Positions 54,536 through 63,414 of a stretch of 64,000 bases of DNA are shown here, piece by piece. Where the stretch lies: assembly GCF_017916455.1 (NCBI RefSeq), contig NZ_JAFMSY010000004.1, positions 186,001-250,000 of the forward strand. The letters are read 5' to 3'. The stretch is from Nocardioides xinjiangensis (GTDB lineage Bacteria; Actinomycetota; Actinomycetes; Propionibacteriales; Nocardioidaceae). The position numbers and the translations under genes are program-made. The notes under the pieces are model-generated. The model had not been told where the DNA came from and made no database searches. It saw only the letters and a program-made list of their open reading frames with translations. The stretch's first letter is position 1, and each line of letters begins with the position of its first letter.

Positions 54536-55504
54536 TCAGAGCTTGCGCAACCGCACGTAGCGCACCGAGTGGTCGGCGTCCTTGCGCAGCACGAGGTTCG
54601 CGCGCGAGCGGGTGGGAGCGACGTTCTGCACGAGGTTCGGCTCGTTGATGGAATCCCAGATCCGGGTGGCCTGGTCGACCGCCTCGTCGTGGGACAGCGC
54701 GGCGTACTTGCGGAAGTACGACGCCGGGTCACGGAAGGCGGTCTCGCGCAGCCTCAGGAAGCGGTCGACGTACCAGCGCTTGATGTCGGCCAGCGCCGCG
54801 TCGACGTAGACGGAGAAGTCGAAGAAGTCGCTGACCGCCAGGCCGGTGCGGCCGTCGTCGCGCACGCGGGCCGGCTGCAGGACGTTGAGGCCCTCGATGA
54901 TCACGATGTCGGGGCGCTTGACCACGACCTTCTCGTCGGGCAGCACGTCGTAGACGAGGTGGGAGTAGATCGGCGCCTCGACCTCGTCCCGGCCGGACTT
55001 GATGTCGACGACGAACTTCAGCAGCGCCTTGCGGTCGTAGGACTCCGGGAACCCCTTGCGGTGCAGGATCCCGCGCCGCTCGAGCTCGGCGTTGGGCAGC
55101 AGGAAGCCGTCGGTGGTCACAAGCGCGACGTTGGGGTGCTCGGGCCAGTGCGCCAGCATCTGCTGCAGCACGCGCGCGGTGGTCGACTTGCCGACCGCGA
55201 CCGAGCCGGCGAGCCCGATGACGAACGGCGTGCGCGGCGGGGTCACGCGGTGCAGGAACTCCTCCTGCTCGCGGTGCAGCCGGGAGTTCGCCGCGACGTA
55301 GAGGCTGAGCAACCGCGAGAGCGGGAGGTAGACCTGCTCGATCTCGCGGAGGTCGAGCTGGTCGCCGAAGCCACGGAGGCGGAGGACCTCGTCGGGCGTC
55401 AGGGACGTCTCGGCCGTGCCGGCCAGCTGCGCCCAGGCCCCGCGCTCGAGCTCGACGTACGGGGAGGCCTCGCTGCCGGTGGAGGACGACGTGACCTCGG
55501 GCAT
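54536..55504 (-). CDS. coaA: Type I pantothenate kinase
   Basis: A 322-residue kinase. Walker A is GSVAVGKST (100-108), with [11 protein letters not shown] and [10 protein letters not shown] following as in other CoaA enzymes. It phosphorylates pantothenate, the controlling step of CoA synthesis, and is usually feedback-inhibited by CoA. ATG 55504 has the -10-like CACAAT ending 7 nt before it and no ribosome site. It is divergent from glmS with 65 bp between starts. It converges with the sorbosone-dehydrogenase-like gene (27 bp). Confidence 0.96.
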   Translation of the reverse strand: MPEVTSSSTGSEASPYVELERGAWAQLAGTAETSLTPDEVLRLRGFGDQLDLREIEQVYLPLSRLLSLYVAANSRLHREQEEFLHRVTPPRTPFVIGLAGSVAVGKSTTARVLQQMLAHWPEHPNVALVTTDGFLLPNAELERRGILHRKGFPESYDRKALLKFVVDIKSGRDEVEAPIYSHLVYDVLPDEKVVVKRPDIVIIEGLNVLQPARVRDDGRTGLAVSDFFDFSVYVDAALADIKRWYVDRFLRLRETAFRDPASYFRKYAALSHDEAVDQATRIWDSINEPNLVQNVAPTRSRANLVLRKDADHSVRYVRLRKL

Positions 55505-55511
55505 GGGTGCG

Positions 55512-55517
55512 ATTGTG
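55512..55517 (-). promoter_or_regulatory. -10 box for a leaderless coaA transcript
   Basis: CACAAT on the minus strand ends 7 nt before the coaA ATG. It lies in the 65-bp coaA/glmS divergent gap. Confidence 0.35.
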
Positions 55518-55555
55518 GCACCGCGGCGGGCCACGGCTGCGCGGCGGCCTGCCGA

Positions 55556-55561
55556 TAGACT
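55556..55561 (+). promoter_or_regulatory. -10 box for a leaderless glmS transcript
   Basis: TAGACT ends 8 nt before the glmS ATG, with no ribosome site between. It is one of the better -10 matches in the window. Confidence 0.45.
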
Positions 55562-55569
55562 CCCCGGCC

Positions 55570-57414
55570 ATGTGCGGAATCGTCGGGTACGTGGGTCACA
55601 AGCCGGCCGAGAGCGTGGTGATCGAAGGCCTCAGGCGGCTGGAGTACCGCGGCTACGACTCCGCCGGCATCGCGCTCGTCGACGGCGGCACGGTGGTCTC
55701 CGACAAGCGGGCCGGCAAGCTCGCCAACCTCGAGAAGGCCATCGCCGAGACGCCGCTCCCGCCCGTCACCACCGGCATCGGCCACACCCGCTGGGCGACG
55801 CACGGCGCGCCGACCGACCGCAACGCCCACCCGCACCTGGGCCGGGAGCGCCGCGTCGCGCTGGTGCACAACGGCATCATCGAGAACTTCGCCGAGCTGC
55901 GTGCCCGCCTGGAGGCCGACGGCGTCGAGATGGCCTCCGACACCGACACCGAGGTCGCCGCCCACCTGCTCGAGGAGCAGCTGGGGAGCGGCGTGGACCT
56001 CACCGTCGCGATGCAGAACGTGTGCCGCGGCCTCGAGGGCGCGTTCACCCTCGTCGCGGTGGACGCGCACGACCCCGACCGGGTCGTCGCCGCCCGCCGC
56101 AACAGCCCGCTCGTGGTGGGGATCGGCGAGGGCGAGAACTTCCTCGGCTCCGACGTGGCCGCCTTCATCGAGCACACCCGCGAGGCCATGGAGCTCGACC
56201 AGGACCAGGTCGTGACCATCACCCGCGACGGGGTCAGCGTCTCCGGCTTCGACGGCACTCCCGCCGAGGGCCGCCGCTACCACGTCGACTGGGACCTCTC
56301 CGCCGCCGAGAAGGACGGCCACGACTGGTTCATGCGCAAGGAGATCTTCGAGCAGCCGCGCGCGGTGGCCGACTCCCTGCTCGGCCGCCGCGGCGCCGAC
56401 GGCCTGCTGCAGCTGGACGAGATGCGGCTCTCCGACCAGGACCTGCGCGACATCGACAAGATCATCATCATCGCGGCCGGCACGTCCTTCTACGCCGGCA
56501 TGGTCGCCAAGTACGCCATCGAGCACTGGTGCCGCATCCCGGTCGAGGTCGAGCTGGCCAGCGAGTTCCGCTACCGCGACCCGATCCTCACCAGCGCGAC
56601 CCTCGTCGTGGCGATCAGCCAGTCCGGCGAGACCGCGGACACCCTCCAGGCCATCCGGCACGCCCGCGTGCAGCGGTCGAAGGTGCTCGCGATCTGCAAC
56701 ACCAACGGCTCGACAATCCCCCGCGAGTCCGACGGGGTGATCTACACCCACGCCGGCCCCGAGATCGGGGTCGCCTCCACCAAGGGCTTCCTCACCCAGC
56801 TCGTGGCCTGCTACCTGCTCGCGCTCTACCTCGCCCAGGTCAAGGGGACCCGGTTCGGCGACGAGATCTCCGAGATCATGGACCAGCTCGAGGAGATGCC
56901 CGGTCACGTCGAGACCGTGCTCGGCAAGGCCGAGGAGGTCTACGCGCTGGCCCGCGACCACGTCGAGAGCCGGTCGGTGCTCTTCCTGGGCCGTCACGCG
57001 GGCTACCCCGTCGCCCTCGAGGGGGCCCTGAAGCTCAAGGAGATCGCCTACCTGCACGCGGAGGGGTTCGCCGCCGGCGAGCTCAAGCACGGACCGATCG
57101 CGCTGGTCGAGGAGGGGCTGCCGATCCTCTGCGTCGTGCCGCCCCGCGGCCGCGACCAGCTGCACGACAAGATGGTCAGCGGCATCCAGGAGGTCCGCGC
57201 CCGCGGCGCCCGCACCCTGTGCCTCGCCGAGGAGGGCGACACCTCCATCGAGCCGTACGCCGACGTGCTGGTCACGCTGCCGCGGGTGCCGGTGCTGCTC
57301 CAGCCGCTGGTCGCCGTCGTGCCGCTGCAGCTGTTCGCGTGCGAGCTGGCGACCCAGCTCGGCCACGACGTCGACCAGCCGCGCAACCTCGCCAAGTCCG
57401 TCACGGTCGAGTAG
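55570..57414 (+). CDS. glmS: Glutamine-fructose-6-phosphate aminotransferase
   Basis: A 614-residue enzyme making glucosamine-6-phosphate from fructose-6-phosphate and glutamine. The N-terminal glutaminase domain starts with the nucleophile C2 (MCGIVGYVG) and has [10 protein letters not shown] and HNGIIENF. Two SIS domains follow (about 290-420 and 460-600), with the AGTSFYAG and SQSGETADT sugar-phosphate loops and a C-terminal [11 protein letters not shown]. No glmS ribozyme-like leader fits in the short upstream gap. It is followed by acpS after 15 bp. Confidence 0.98.
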   Translation: MCGIVGYVGHKPAESVVIEGLRRLEYRGYDSAGIALVDGGTVVSDKRAGKLANLEKAIAETPLPPVTTGIGHTRWATHGAPTDRNAHPHLGRERRVALVHNGIIENFAELRARLEADGVEMASDTDTEVAAHLLEEQLGSGVDLTVAMQNVCRGLEGAFTLVAVDAHDPDRVVAARRNSPLVVGIGEGENFLGSDVAAFIEHTREAMELDQDQVVTITRDGVSVSGFDGTPAEGRRYHVDWDLSAAEKDGHDWFMRKEIFEQPRAVADSLLGRRGADGLLQLDEMRLSDQDLRDIDKIIIIAAGTSFYAGMVAKYAIEHWCRIPVEVELASEFRYRDPILTSATLVVAISQSGETADTLQAIRHARVQRSKVLAICNTNGSTIPRESDGVIYTHAGPEIGVASTKGFLTQLVACYLLALYLAQVKGTRFGDEISEIMDQLEEMPGHVETVLGKAEEVYALARDHVESRSVLFLGRHAGYPVALEGALKLKEIAYLHAEGFAAGELKHGPIALVEEGLPILCVVPPRGRDQLHDKMVSGIQEVRARGARTLCLAEEGDTSIEPYADVLVTLPRVPVLLQPLVAVVPLQLFACELATQLGHDVDQPRNLAKSVTVE

Positions 57415-57429
57415 GCGGTCCGAGCAGCC

Positions 57430-57783
57430 ATGCCGGTCATCGGCGTCGGCATCGACGTGGTCGACATCGACCGCTTCGTGCAGGCCCTCGAGCGCACGCC
57501 GTCCCTGCGCGGGCGGCTGTTCACCGACGCCGAGGCCGTGCGTCCGCCCGCCTCGCTGGCCGCCCGGTTCGCCGCCAAGGAGGCCATCGCCAAGGCGCTC
57601 GGCGCCCCGGTCGGGATGGCCTGGCACGACGCCGAGATCGTCTCGGAGGAGACCGGCCGGCCGCGCTTCGAGATCCGGGGCACCGTCGCCGCCCGCGCGG
57701 AGGCGCTCGGCGTCGCGCACGTGCACGTCTCCCTCTCCCACGACGCCGGCATCGCCTCGGCCGTCGTCGTCCTCGAGGGATAG
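57430..57783 (+). CDS. acpS: Holo-[acyl-carrier-protein] synthase
   Basis: A 117-residue phosphopantetheinyl transferase. D9 in [11 protein letters not shown] and E57/K56 in [12 protein letters not shown] are the Mg/CoA-binding residues, and the HVSLSHD segment is typical. It attaches the 4'-phosphopantetheine of CoA to acyl carrier protein. It lies between glmS and nnrD with gaps of 15 bp each, so it is part of that operon. The close coaA makes a functional link with CoA supply plausible. Confidence 0.95.
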   Translation: MPVIGVGIDVVDIDRFVQALERTPSLRGRLFTDAEAVRPPASLAARFAAKEAIAKALGAPVGMAWHDAEIVSEETGRPRFEIRGTVAARAEALGVAHVHVSLSHDAGIASAVVVLEG

Positions 57784-57798
57784 GCCGAGGGACGAGTC

Positions 57799-59196
57799 GT
57801 GCTGCACGCCCACACCGTCGAGGCGGTACGCCGCGCCGAGGCCGCCGCGATGGCGCGCCTCCCCGAGGGCGCGCTGATGCAGCGCGCCGCCGCCGGACTG
57901 GCGGCCGCGGTCCTGGAGCTGCTCGGCGGCGGCTACGGCCGCCGGGTGCTGCTGCTCGTCGGCCCGGGCGACAACGGCGGCGACGCCCTGTGGGCGGGCG
58001 CCCGCCTGGCCGCCCGGGGCTCACGGGTGGAGGCGCTGCTGCTCGCCGACCGCGTGCACGAGGCCGGACTGGCCGCGCTGCGGGCCGCGGGGGGTCGCGC
58101 GACGCACGACCTCGACCGCCTCCACGGGGCACCCGACGTGGTCGTCGACGGCATCGTCGGCATCGGGGGCCGCCCCGGCCTGCACCCGGAGGCGGTGGTA
58201 GCGCTCGAGCGGTACGACGGCGTGCCGGTCGTCGCCGTCGACGTGCCCTCCGGCGTGGACGTCGACTCCGGCCGGGTCGAGGGCCCGCACGTCCGGGCGG
58301 ACCTCACCGTCACCTTCGGCACCCACAAGGTCGCCCACCTCGTGGACCCGTCCTCGACCGCCTGCGGCGCGATCCACCTCGTCGACCTCGGCCTGGCCGG
58401 CGACCTGGGCCCGCCGGCGCTCGAGGCGCTCCAGCCCGACGACGTGCGCGCCCTGCTGCCCCGGCCGGGCCCCACCGCGCACAAGTACACCCGCGGCGTC
58501 GTCGGCGTGCGTGCCGGCTCGGACACCTACCCCGGGGCGGCGCTGCTCGCGGTCGCCGGCGCCAACACCGGTCTGGCCGGCATGGTCCGCTACGTCGGTC
58601 CGGCCCACGTCGCCGACACCGTGCGCTCGGTCCACCCCGAGGTGGTCGGCGCCGGTCGGGTGCAGGCCTGGGTCGTCGGCCCCGGGGGAGGGGACGACGC
58701 GGGAGCGATGCTCGACGCGGCCCGCGCCGACGGCGTCCCGGTCGTGGTCGACGCCGACGCGCTGCGCCACGTCGCAGCGCCGCTGCCGGGCTGCGTGCTC
58801 ACGCCCCACGCCGGCGAGCTCGCCGCGATGCTGGGCGTGCAGCGCGAGCCGGTGGAGGCCTCGCCGCTGGAGCACGTCCGCGAGGCCGCCCGCCGGTGGG
58901 AGTGCGTGGTCCTGCTCAAGGGACACCACACGCTCGTGGCCGATCCCGGCGGCCGGGTGCGGGTCACCACGACGGGCGTGCCGTGGCTGGCCACGGCGGG
59001 CGCGGGCGACGTGCTGGCCGGACTCGTCGGCGCCCTGCTCGCGGCGGGGCTCGAGCCGCACGACGCGGCGTCCGTCGGCTCCTGGCTCCACGGCGCCGCG
59101 GCGACCGAGGCGGCGGCCGGGGGGCCGCTGACCGCGACCCGCGTCGCCGTCCAGATCCCGCGGCTGGTGCGCGAGACCCTGAGCGGTGCGCGATGA
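57799..59196 (+). CDS. nnrD: Bifunctional NAD(P)H-hydrate epimerase/dehydratase
   Basis: A 465-residue two-domain repair enzyme. The N-terminal epimerase domain (about 1-210) has GPGDNGGDALWAGARLAARG and VAVDVPSGVDVDSG. The C-terminal ADP-dependent dehydratase (about 220-460) has the LTPHAGELAAMLG segment and the ATAGAGDVLAGLVGALLA nucleotide-binding motif. It converts damaged NAD(P)H hydrates back to NAD(P)H. The GTG start follows GAGGGACGAG. Its stop overlaps the alr ATG (ATGA). The standard fusion order and full length are kept. Confidence 0.96.
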   Translation: MLHAHTVEAVRRAEAAAMARLPEGALMQRAAAGLAAAVLELLGGGYGRRVLLLVGPGDNGGDALWAGARLAARGSRVEALLLADRVHEAGLAALRAAGGRATHDLDRLHGAPDVVVDGIVGIGGRPGLHPEAVVALERYDGVPVVAVDVPSGVDVDSGRVEGPHVRADLTVTFGTHKVAHLVDPSSTACGAIHLVDLGLAGDLGPPALEALQPDDVRALLPRPGPTAHKYTRGVVGVRAGSDTYPGAALLAVAGANTGLAGMVRYVGPAHVADTVRSVHPEVVGAGRVQAWVVGPGGGDDAGAMLDAARADGVPVVVDADALRHVAAPLPGCVLTPHAGELAAMLGVQREPVEASPLEHVREAARRWECVVLLKGHHTLVADPGGRVRVTTTGVPWLATAGAGDVLAGLVGALLAAGLEPHDAASVGSWLHGAAATEAAAGGPLTATRVAVQIPRLVRETLSGAR

Positions 59197-60356
59197 TCGC
59201 CCCCATGACCGATCCCGCGCCGCACCGCGCCGAGATCGTGGTGGACCTCGCTGCCATCCGGCACAACGTCCGCGTCCTCAAGGACCTGGTGAGCGTCGAC
59301 CGGCCGGTGCGGCTGATGACGGTCGTCAAGGCCGACGGCTACGGCCACGGGATGGCCGAGGCGGCCGCGGCCGCCCGCGCAGGCGGGGCCGACTGGCTCG
59401 GCGTGGCGACGATCGACGAGGCACTGGCCCTGCGCGGGGCGGGCGACCGCGGACCGCTGCTGTGCTGGCTCAGCGCGCCCGGCGACGACTTCGCCGGCGC
59501 GGTCGCCGCCGACGTCGAGGTGACGGCGTACTCCGTGGCCGAGCTCGACGAGATCGCCGCCGTGGGTGGGGCGCGCGTCCAGCTGAAGGTCGACACCGGC
59601 CTCTCCCGCGGCGGTGCTCCGCGCGACGCGTGGGCGGCCCTCTTCGCGGCGGCGGTCGCCCACGAGGCCGCCGGCCGGGTGCGCGTCACCGGCATCTGGT
59701 CGCACTTCGCCGCCAGCGACGAGCCCGCGCACCCCGCCAACGACCAGCAGGAGGCGGCGTTCCGGGAGGCGCTGGCGCTGGCCGGCCAGGCAGGGCTCGA
59801 CCCGGAGGTCGCCCACCTGGCCAACTCGGCGGCGGCGCTCCTGCGTCCGTCCTCGCACTTCGACCTGGTCCGGTGCGGCATCGCGTCCTACGGCCTGGAC
59901 CCGGCACCCGGTGCCAGCCCGCGGGTGGGGCTGCGTCCGGCCATGTCCGTGCGGGCCCGGCTGGTGATGAGCAAGGCGATCGCGGCCGGCGACGGCGTCT
60001 CCTACGGGCACACCTGGCACGCCCCCGAGGACACGACCGTGGGCGTGGTGCCGGCGGGCTACGGCGAGGGCGTCCCGCGCGCCGCCGGCAACACCGCCGC
60101 GGTCTGGGTCGACGACTCCCTGCGCCCGATCCGGGGCCGCGTGTGCATGGACCAGTTCGTGGTCGACCTGCACGGCGAGCTGCCGCCTCCCGGCACCGAG
60201 GTGGTCCTCTTCGGCCCTGGTGACCGCGGCGAGCCGACCGCCCAGGACTGGGCCGAGGCCACCGGCACCATCAGCTACGAGATCGTCACACGCCTCGGCG
60301 GGCGCCTGGTCCGCAGGTACGTCGACAGCGACGCGACGGAAGGAACCCCCCGTTGA
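59193..60356 (+). CDS. alr: Alanine racemase
   Basis: A 387-residue PLP enzyme that interconverts L- and D-alanine for peptidoglycan. The PLP lysine is K46 (VVKADGYGHG) and the second catalytic base is Y271 (GVSYGHTW). Other clear segments are GIWSHFAASDEP and the RGRVCMDQFVVDL near the C-terminus. ATG 59193 overlaps the nnrD stop; an alternate ATG lies 4 codons later. It is followed by an alpha/beta hydrolase whose TTG overlaps the alr stop. Confidence 0.97.
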   Translation: MIAPMTDPAPHRAEIVVDLAAIRHNVRVLKDLVSVDRPVRLMTVVKADGYGHGMAEAAAAARAGGADWLGVATIDEALALRGAGDRGPLLCWLSAPGDDFAGAVAADVEVTAYSVAELDEIAAVGGARVQLKVDTGLSRGGAPRDAWAALFAAAVAHEAAGRVRVTGIWSHFAASDEPAHPANDQQEAAFREALALAGQAGLDPEVAHLANSAAALLRPSSHFDLVRCGIASYGLDPAPGASPRVGLRPAMSVRARLVMSKAIAAGDGVSYGHTWHAPEDTTVGVVPAGYGEGVPRAAGNTAAVWVDDSLRPIRGRVCMDQFVVDLHGELPPPGTEVVLFGPGDRGEPTAQDWAEATGTISYEIVTRLGGRLVRRYVDSDATEGTPR

Positions 60357-61417
60357 GCATGAAGGGCCGCATCTTCGGCACCGTGGTGGGCGCGGCCGGG
60401 CTGGCTGCCGCCGCCGGCGCGGTCGGCATCGCCCGCCAGAACCGGGTCATCGGCAACCGTGCCGCCGGCGAGCAGGTGGCGTTCGGCGCGCTGCACAGCC
60501 CGCCCCGCGTGGTGGTCGCCGACGACGCGGTCGACCTCCACGTTGAGATCGACGAGCCGGACGACTTCGGCGGCCCCGCGGCGACCGACGACGACCTCAC
60601 CGTCGTCTTCGTCCACGGCTACTCCCTCAACCTGGACAGCTGGCACTTCCAGCGCGCCGCCTACCGCGGGCAGGTCCGCACCGTCTTCTACGACCAGCGC
60701 AGCCACGGCCGGTCCGCCCGCTCCGCGGAGGAGAACTGCACGCTGACGCAGCTGGCGCACGACCTGCGCCGCGTGATCGAGCACACCGTCCCGGGCCGGT
60801 GCGTCGTCGTGGGCCACTCGATGGGAGGCATGAGCGTGATCTCCCTCGCCGAGCAGCATCCCGACCTCTTCGGCGACAAGGTCGTGGGCGCCGCGCTCAT
60901 CTCGACGACGGCCGGTGGGCTCGACCCCGGCCGCGTCCTGTTCCCGATGCTGCCGCTCGGGCTCGGCGGGCGGTTCATGGGGCGTGCGGTGCGCACCCTC
61001 GACCGGGGGCACCGGATCGTCGACCTCGCCCGCGTGTGGGGCCGCGCGGTGGCCGACGTGGTGACCGACCGCTACGCCTTCGGCGACGACGTCCCCGCCT
61101 CCCAGGTGGAGTTCGTCTACTCGATGCTCAACGCGACGCCGTTCGCCGTGGTCGCGGACTTCTACCCGGCCTTTGCCACCCTCGACCACTTCGAGCACCT
61201 CGAGCCGTTCGGCCGGGTCCCCACGGCCATCGTCTGCGGCACCGAGGACAAGGTCACCCCCATCGGCCACAGCCGCAAGCTGCACAGCAGGATCGCCGGG
61301 TCCAGCCTCCTCGAGTGCGAGGGCGCCGGCCACATGGTGATCCTCGAGCAGCACAAGCAGGTCACCGCCGAGCTCGACGACCTCATCTCGCTCGCCCAGG
61401 GCCAGGTGCTGTCGTGA
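60353..61417 (+). CDS. Alpha/beta hydrolase
   Basis: A 354-residue hydrolase. A hydrophobic N-terminal segment (about 5-27) may be a signal or membrane anchor. The catalytic core has the oxyanion HGYSLNLDSW, the nucleophile in VGHSMGGMS (S about 158), the acid in CGTEDKVTP and the histidine in GAGHMVIL. The substrate is unknown. The TTG at 60353 overlaps the alr stop and has AAGGA upstream; the ATG two codons later is the alternative. Its stop overlaps the GTG of the next gene, so it belongs to the alr-tsa operon. Confidence 0.9.
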   Translation: MSMKGRIFGTVVGAAGLAAAAGAVGIARQNRVIGNRAAGEQVAFGALHSPPRVVVADDAVDLHVEIDEPDDFGGPAATDDDLTVVFVHGYSLNLDSWHFQRAAYRGQVRTVFYDQRSHGRSARSAEENCTLTQLAHDLRRVIEHTVPGRCVVVGHSMGGMSVISLAEQHPDLFGDKVVGAALISTTAGGLDPGRVLFPMLPLGLGGRFMGRAVRTLDRGHRIVDLARVWGRAVADVVTDRYAFGDDVPASQVEFVYSMLNATPFAVVADFYPAFATLDHFEHLEPFGRVPTAIVCGTEDKVTPIGHSRKLHSRIAGSSLLECEGAGHMVILEQHKQVTAELDDLISLAQGQVLS

Positions 61418-62313
61418 GCGTCGTGGTCCGCCGCGTCGGCCCGGAGGCGGCCGCCGAGGTGCTCGCCGTGGTGCGGGAGGCGTTCGGTGACCGGTCGCCA
61501 CTCGACCCGCCCGCCGACGCCCTCGGCGACGACGCCGCCTCGATCGCGCGCCTGCTCCGCCGCCGCGGCGGCCTGCTCGCCGAGGTCGACGGGCGGCCGG
61601 TGGGCTGCGTGGTCCTCGACCCGGCACCCGACGGGCTGGTGCTGCGGCGCTTCGGCGTCACGCCCGACGCCCAGGGGCAGGGCGTCGCGACGGCGCTGGT
61701 CGAGGCGGCCGTGGAGGCGGCCGCGGGCCGCTCGGCGGTCAGGGTCCTCGCCCGCGAGGAGCTGCCCGGCACGGTGGCGTTCTGGGAGGGCCACGGGTTC
61801 GTGGTCACGGGACGCTCGAGCCCGTACGTCGAGCTGGCCCGGTGGCTCGGCACCACCTTCGACGCGCCGGACGCCGAGACCATGCGGGGCCTGGGGGAGA
61901 GGCTGGGGCGCACCCTCGTCGCCGGCGACCTCGTGGTGCTGACCGGCGAGCTCGGGGCCGGCAAGACCACCTTCACGCAGGGCCTCGGCGCCGGCCTCGA
62001 CGTCCGGGGCGGCGTCACGTCGCCGACGTTCGTCATCGCCCGGGTGCACCCCGCGCTGGGGGACGGCCCGGACCTCGTGCACGTCGACGCCTACCGGCTC
62101 GGAGGACTCGACGAGCTCGACGACCTCGACCTCGACGCGTCGCTGGAGGACTCGGTGACCGTGGTGGAGTGGGGCGCCGGCCTCGCCGAGGGCCTGGCCG
62201 AGTCCCGCCTCGAGGTCGTCATCGAGCGGAGCGTCGGGGACCACCCCGGTGGCGCGGACGAAGAGGCGCTCGACCCGCGCCGCGTTTCCCTGCGCTGGGT
62301 CGTCGGACAGTAA
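61414..62313 (+). CDS. tsaE: GNAT domain fused to TsaE, the t6A-complex ATPase
   Basis: A 299-residue fusion. Residues 1-145 are a GNAT acetyltransferase domain (FGVTPDAQGQGVATALVEAAVEA; acetyl-CoA loop QGQGVA). Residues about 150-299 are a TsaE ATPase with Walker A GELGAGKTTF (about 178-187), TSPTFVIARVH and HVDAYRLGG, and VEWGAGLAEGL. TsaE supports TsaB-TsaD in making threonylcarbamoyl-adenosine 37 of tRNA. Free TsaE is about 150 residues, so the N-terminal half is an addition. The reading frame is continuous with no stop. The GNAT substrate is unknown. Confidence 0.92.
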   Translation: MSVVVRRVGPEAAAEVLAVVREAFGDRSPLDPPADALGDDAASIARLLRRRGGLLAEVDGRPVGCVVLDPAPDGLVLRRFGVTPDAQGQGVATALVEAAVEAAAGRSAVRVLAREELPGTVAFWEGHGFVVTGRSSPYVELARWLGTTFDAPDAETMRGLGERLGRTLVAGDLVVLTGELGAGKTTFTQGLGAGLDVRGGVTSPTFVIARVHPALGDGPDLVHVDAYRLGGLDELDDLDLDASLEDSVTVVEWGAGLAEGLAESRLEVVIERSVGDHPGGADEEALDPRRVSLRWVVGQ

Positions 62314-62316
62314 CCT
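62311..62316 (+). promoter_or_regulatory. -10 box for a leaderless tsaB transcript
   Basis: TAACCT ends 7 nt before the tsaB GTG and overlaps the tsaE stop codon. It could start an internal transcript. Confidence 0.4.
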
Positions 62317-62323
62317 CGACGCC

Positions 62324-62962
62324 GTGCTCCTCGCCTTCGACACCGCGACCCCGCTCGTGACCGTCGCGCTCCACGACGGGGACCGGGTCGTCGTCGAGCA
62401 CTCGTCCGAGCAGCCGATGAAGCACGGCGAGCACCTCGCGCCGCTCATCGCCCGCGCGCTCGAGGACGCCGGGATCGTGCGCCAGGACCTCACCTCGATC
62501 GCGGTCGGGGTGGGTCCCGGTCCGTTCACGGGCCTGCGCGTCGGCGTCGTGACCGCGCGGACCCTCGGCTTCGTGCTCGACATCCCGGTCTACGGGGTGT
62601 GCTCCCTCGACGCGATCGCGCTCGAGGCCGCCGCCACCGGTGCCGCACCGGGCAGCTTCCTGGTCGCCACCGACGCCCGGCGCAAGGAGGTCTACCTCGC
62701 CTCCTACGACGCCGACGGTCGCCGCCTGGAGGGCCCCGTCGTGACCCGGCCCGCCGAGGTCGCCACGGACGCCCTGGTCGCCGGCGCGGGTCCGGAGCTG
62801 TACCCCGACGCCTTCCCCCGGGCGCTCGCGCCGGCGCGGCCCAGCGCCGGCTGGCTGGCTGCGGGAGTGGGCTCGGAGCTCGTAGGATTGCTGGACCCCG
62901 AGCCCCTCTACCTGCGGCGCCCCGACGCGGTCGCCGGCGCACCCAGAAAGCCCGTCTCGTGA
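62324..62962 (+). CDS. tsaB: tRNA threonylcarbamoyladenosine biosynthesis protein TsaB
   Basis: A 212-residue TsaB. The N-terminal ASKHA-type segment is LLAFDTATPLVTVAL, followed by the family's GVGPGPFTGLRVGVVTARTLG (about 65-85). TsaB is an inactive paralogue of TsaD that bridges it to TsaE in t6A synthesis. The GTG is taken from the standard N-terminus and fits a leaderless start. It starts 11 bp after tsaE and ends overlapping rimI (GTGA). Confidence 0.95.
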   Translation: MLLAFDTATPLVTVALHDGDRVVVEHSSEQPMKHGEHLAPLIARALEDAGIVRQDLTSIAVGVGPGPFTGLRVGVVTARTLGFVLDIPVYGVCSLDAIALEAAATGAAPGSFLVATDARRKEVYLASYDADGRRLEGPVVTRPAEVATDALVAGAGPELYPDAFPRALAPARPSAGWLAAGVGSELVGLLDPEPLYLRRPDAVAGAPRKPVS

Positions 62963-63414
62963 TCCGTGCCGCCACCCTGGCCGACCTGCCCGCCCTCGTC
63001 GCGCTCGAGCAGGAGCTGTTCGGCGTCGACGCGTGGAGCGAGGCGCTGGTCCGCCAGGAGATCGAGGGGCCCGGCCGGCGCTTCGTCGTGGCCGACGACC
63101 TCTCGGGCTACGGCGTGACCATGAGCGCCGGTGACATCATCGACCTGCTGCGCATCGGCGTACGACCTGAGGCGCGGCGCAACGGCATCGCCTCGCGCCT
63201 GCTCGACGAGCTGCTCGTCGACACCCACGGCGCCTCGCGCATGCTGCTGGAGGTGAGCGTGGCCAACGCCCCGGCGCTCGGCTTCTACGTCGCCCGCCAG
63301 TTCAGCGTGATCGACGTGCGCCCCCACTACTACCGCGACGGCTCGGAGGCGCTGGTGATGTGCCGCTGGCTGCCGGGTGCCGCGCGCGCGGAGACGGCGA
63401 CGGCGCATGACTGA
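62959..63414 (+). CDS. rimI: Ribosomal protein S18 N-acetyltransferase-like (RimI family)
   Basis: A 151-residue GNAT enzyme of the RimI family. It starts [29 protein letters not shown] and has the acetyl-CoA loop [17 protein letters not shown] and the [25 protein letters not shown] motif. RimI acetylates the N-terminal alanine of S18. Its place between tsaB and tsaD is standard. The GTG overlaps the tsaB stop, and its end overlaps tsaD by 8 bp. Confidence 0.92.
   Translation: MIRAATLADLPALVALEQELFGVDAWSEALVRQEIEGPGRRFVVADDLSGYGVTMSAGDIIDLLRIGVRPEARRNGIASRLLDELLVDTHGASRMLLEVSVANAPALGFYVARQFSVIDVRPHYYRDGSEALVMCRWLPGAARAETATAHD

Noticed and set aside
55505-55569. glmS ribozyme upstream of glmS
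   Set aside because: The divergent gap is only 65 bp, too short for the ribozyme, and a -10 box ends 8 nt before the ATG.
55416-59192. The upstream part of the long frame that ends with alr
   Set aside because: It is an out-of-frame reading of glmS, acpS and nnrD. Only 59193-60356 matches alanine racemase.
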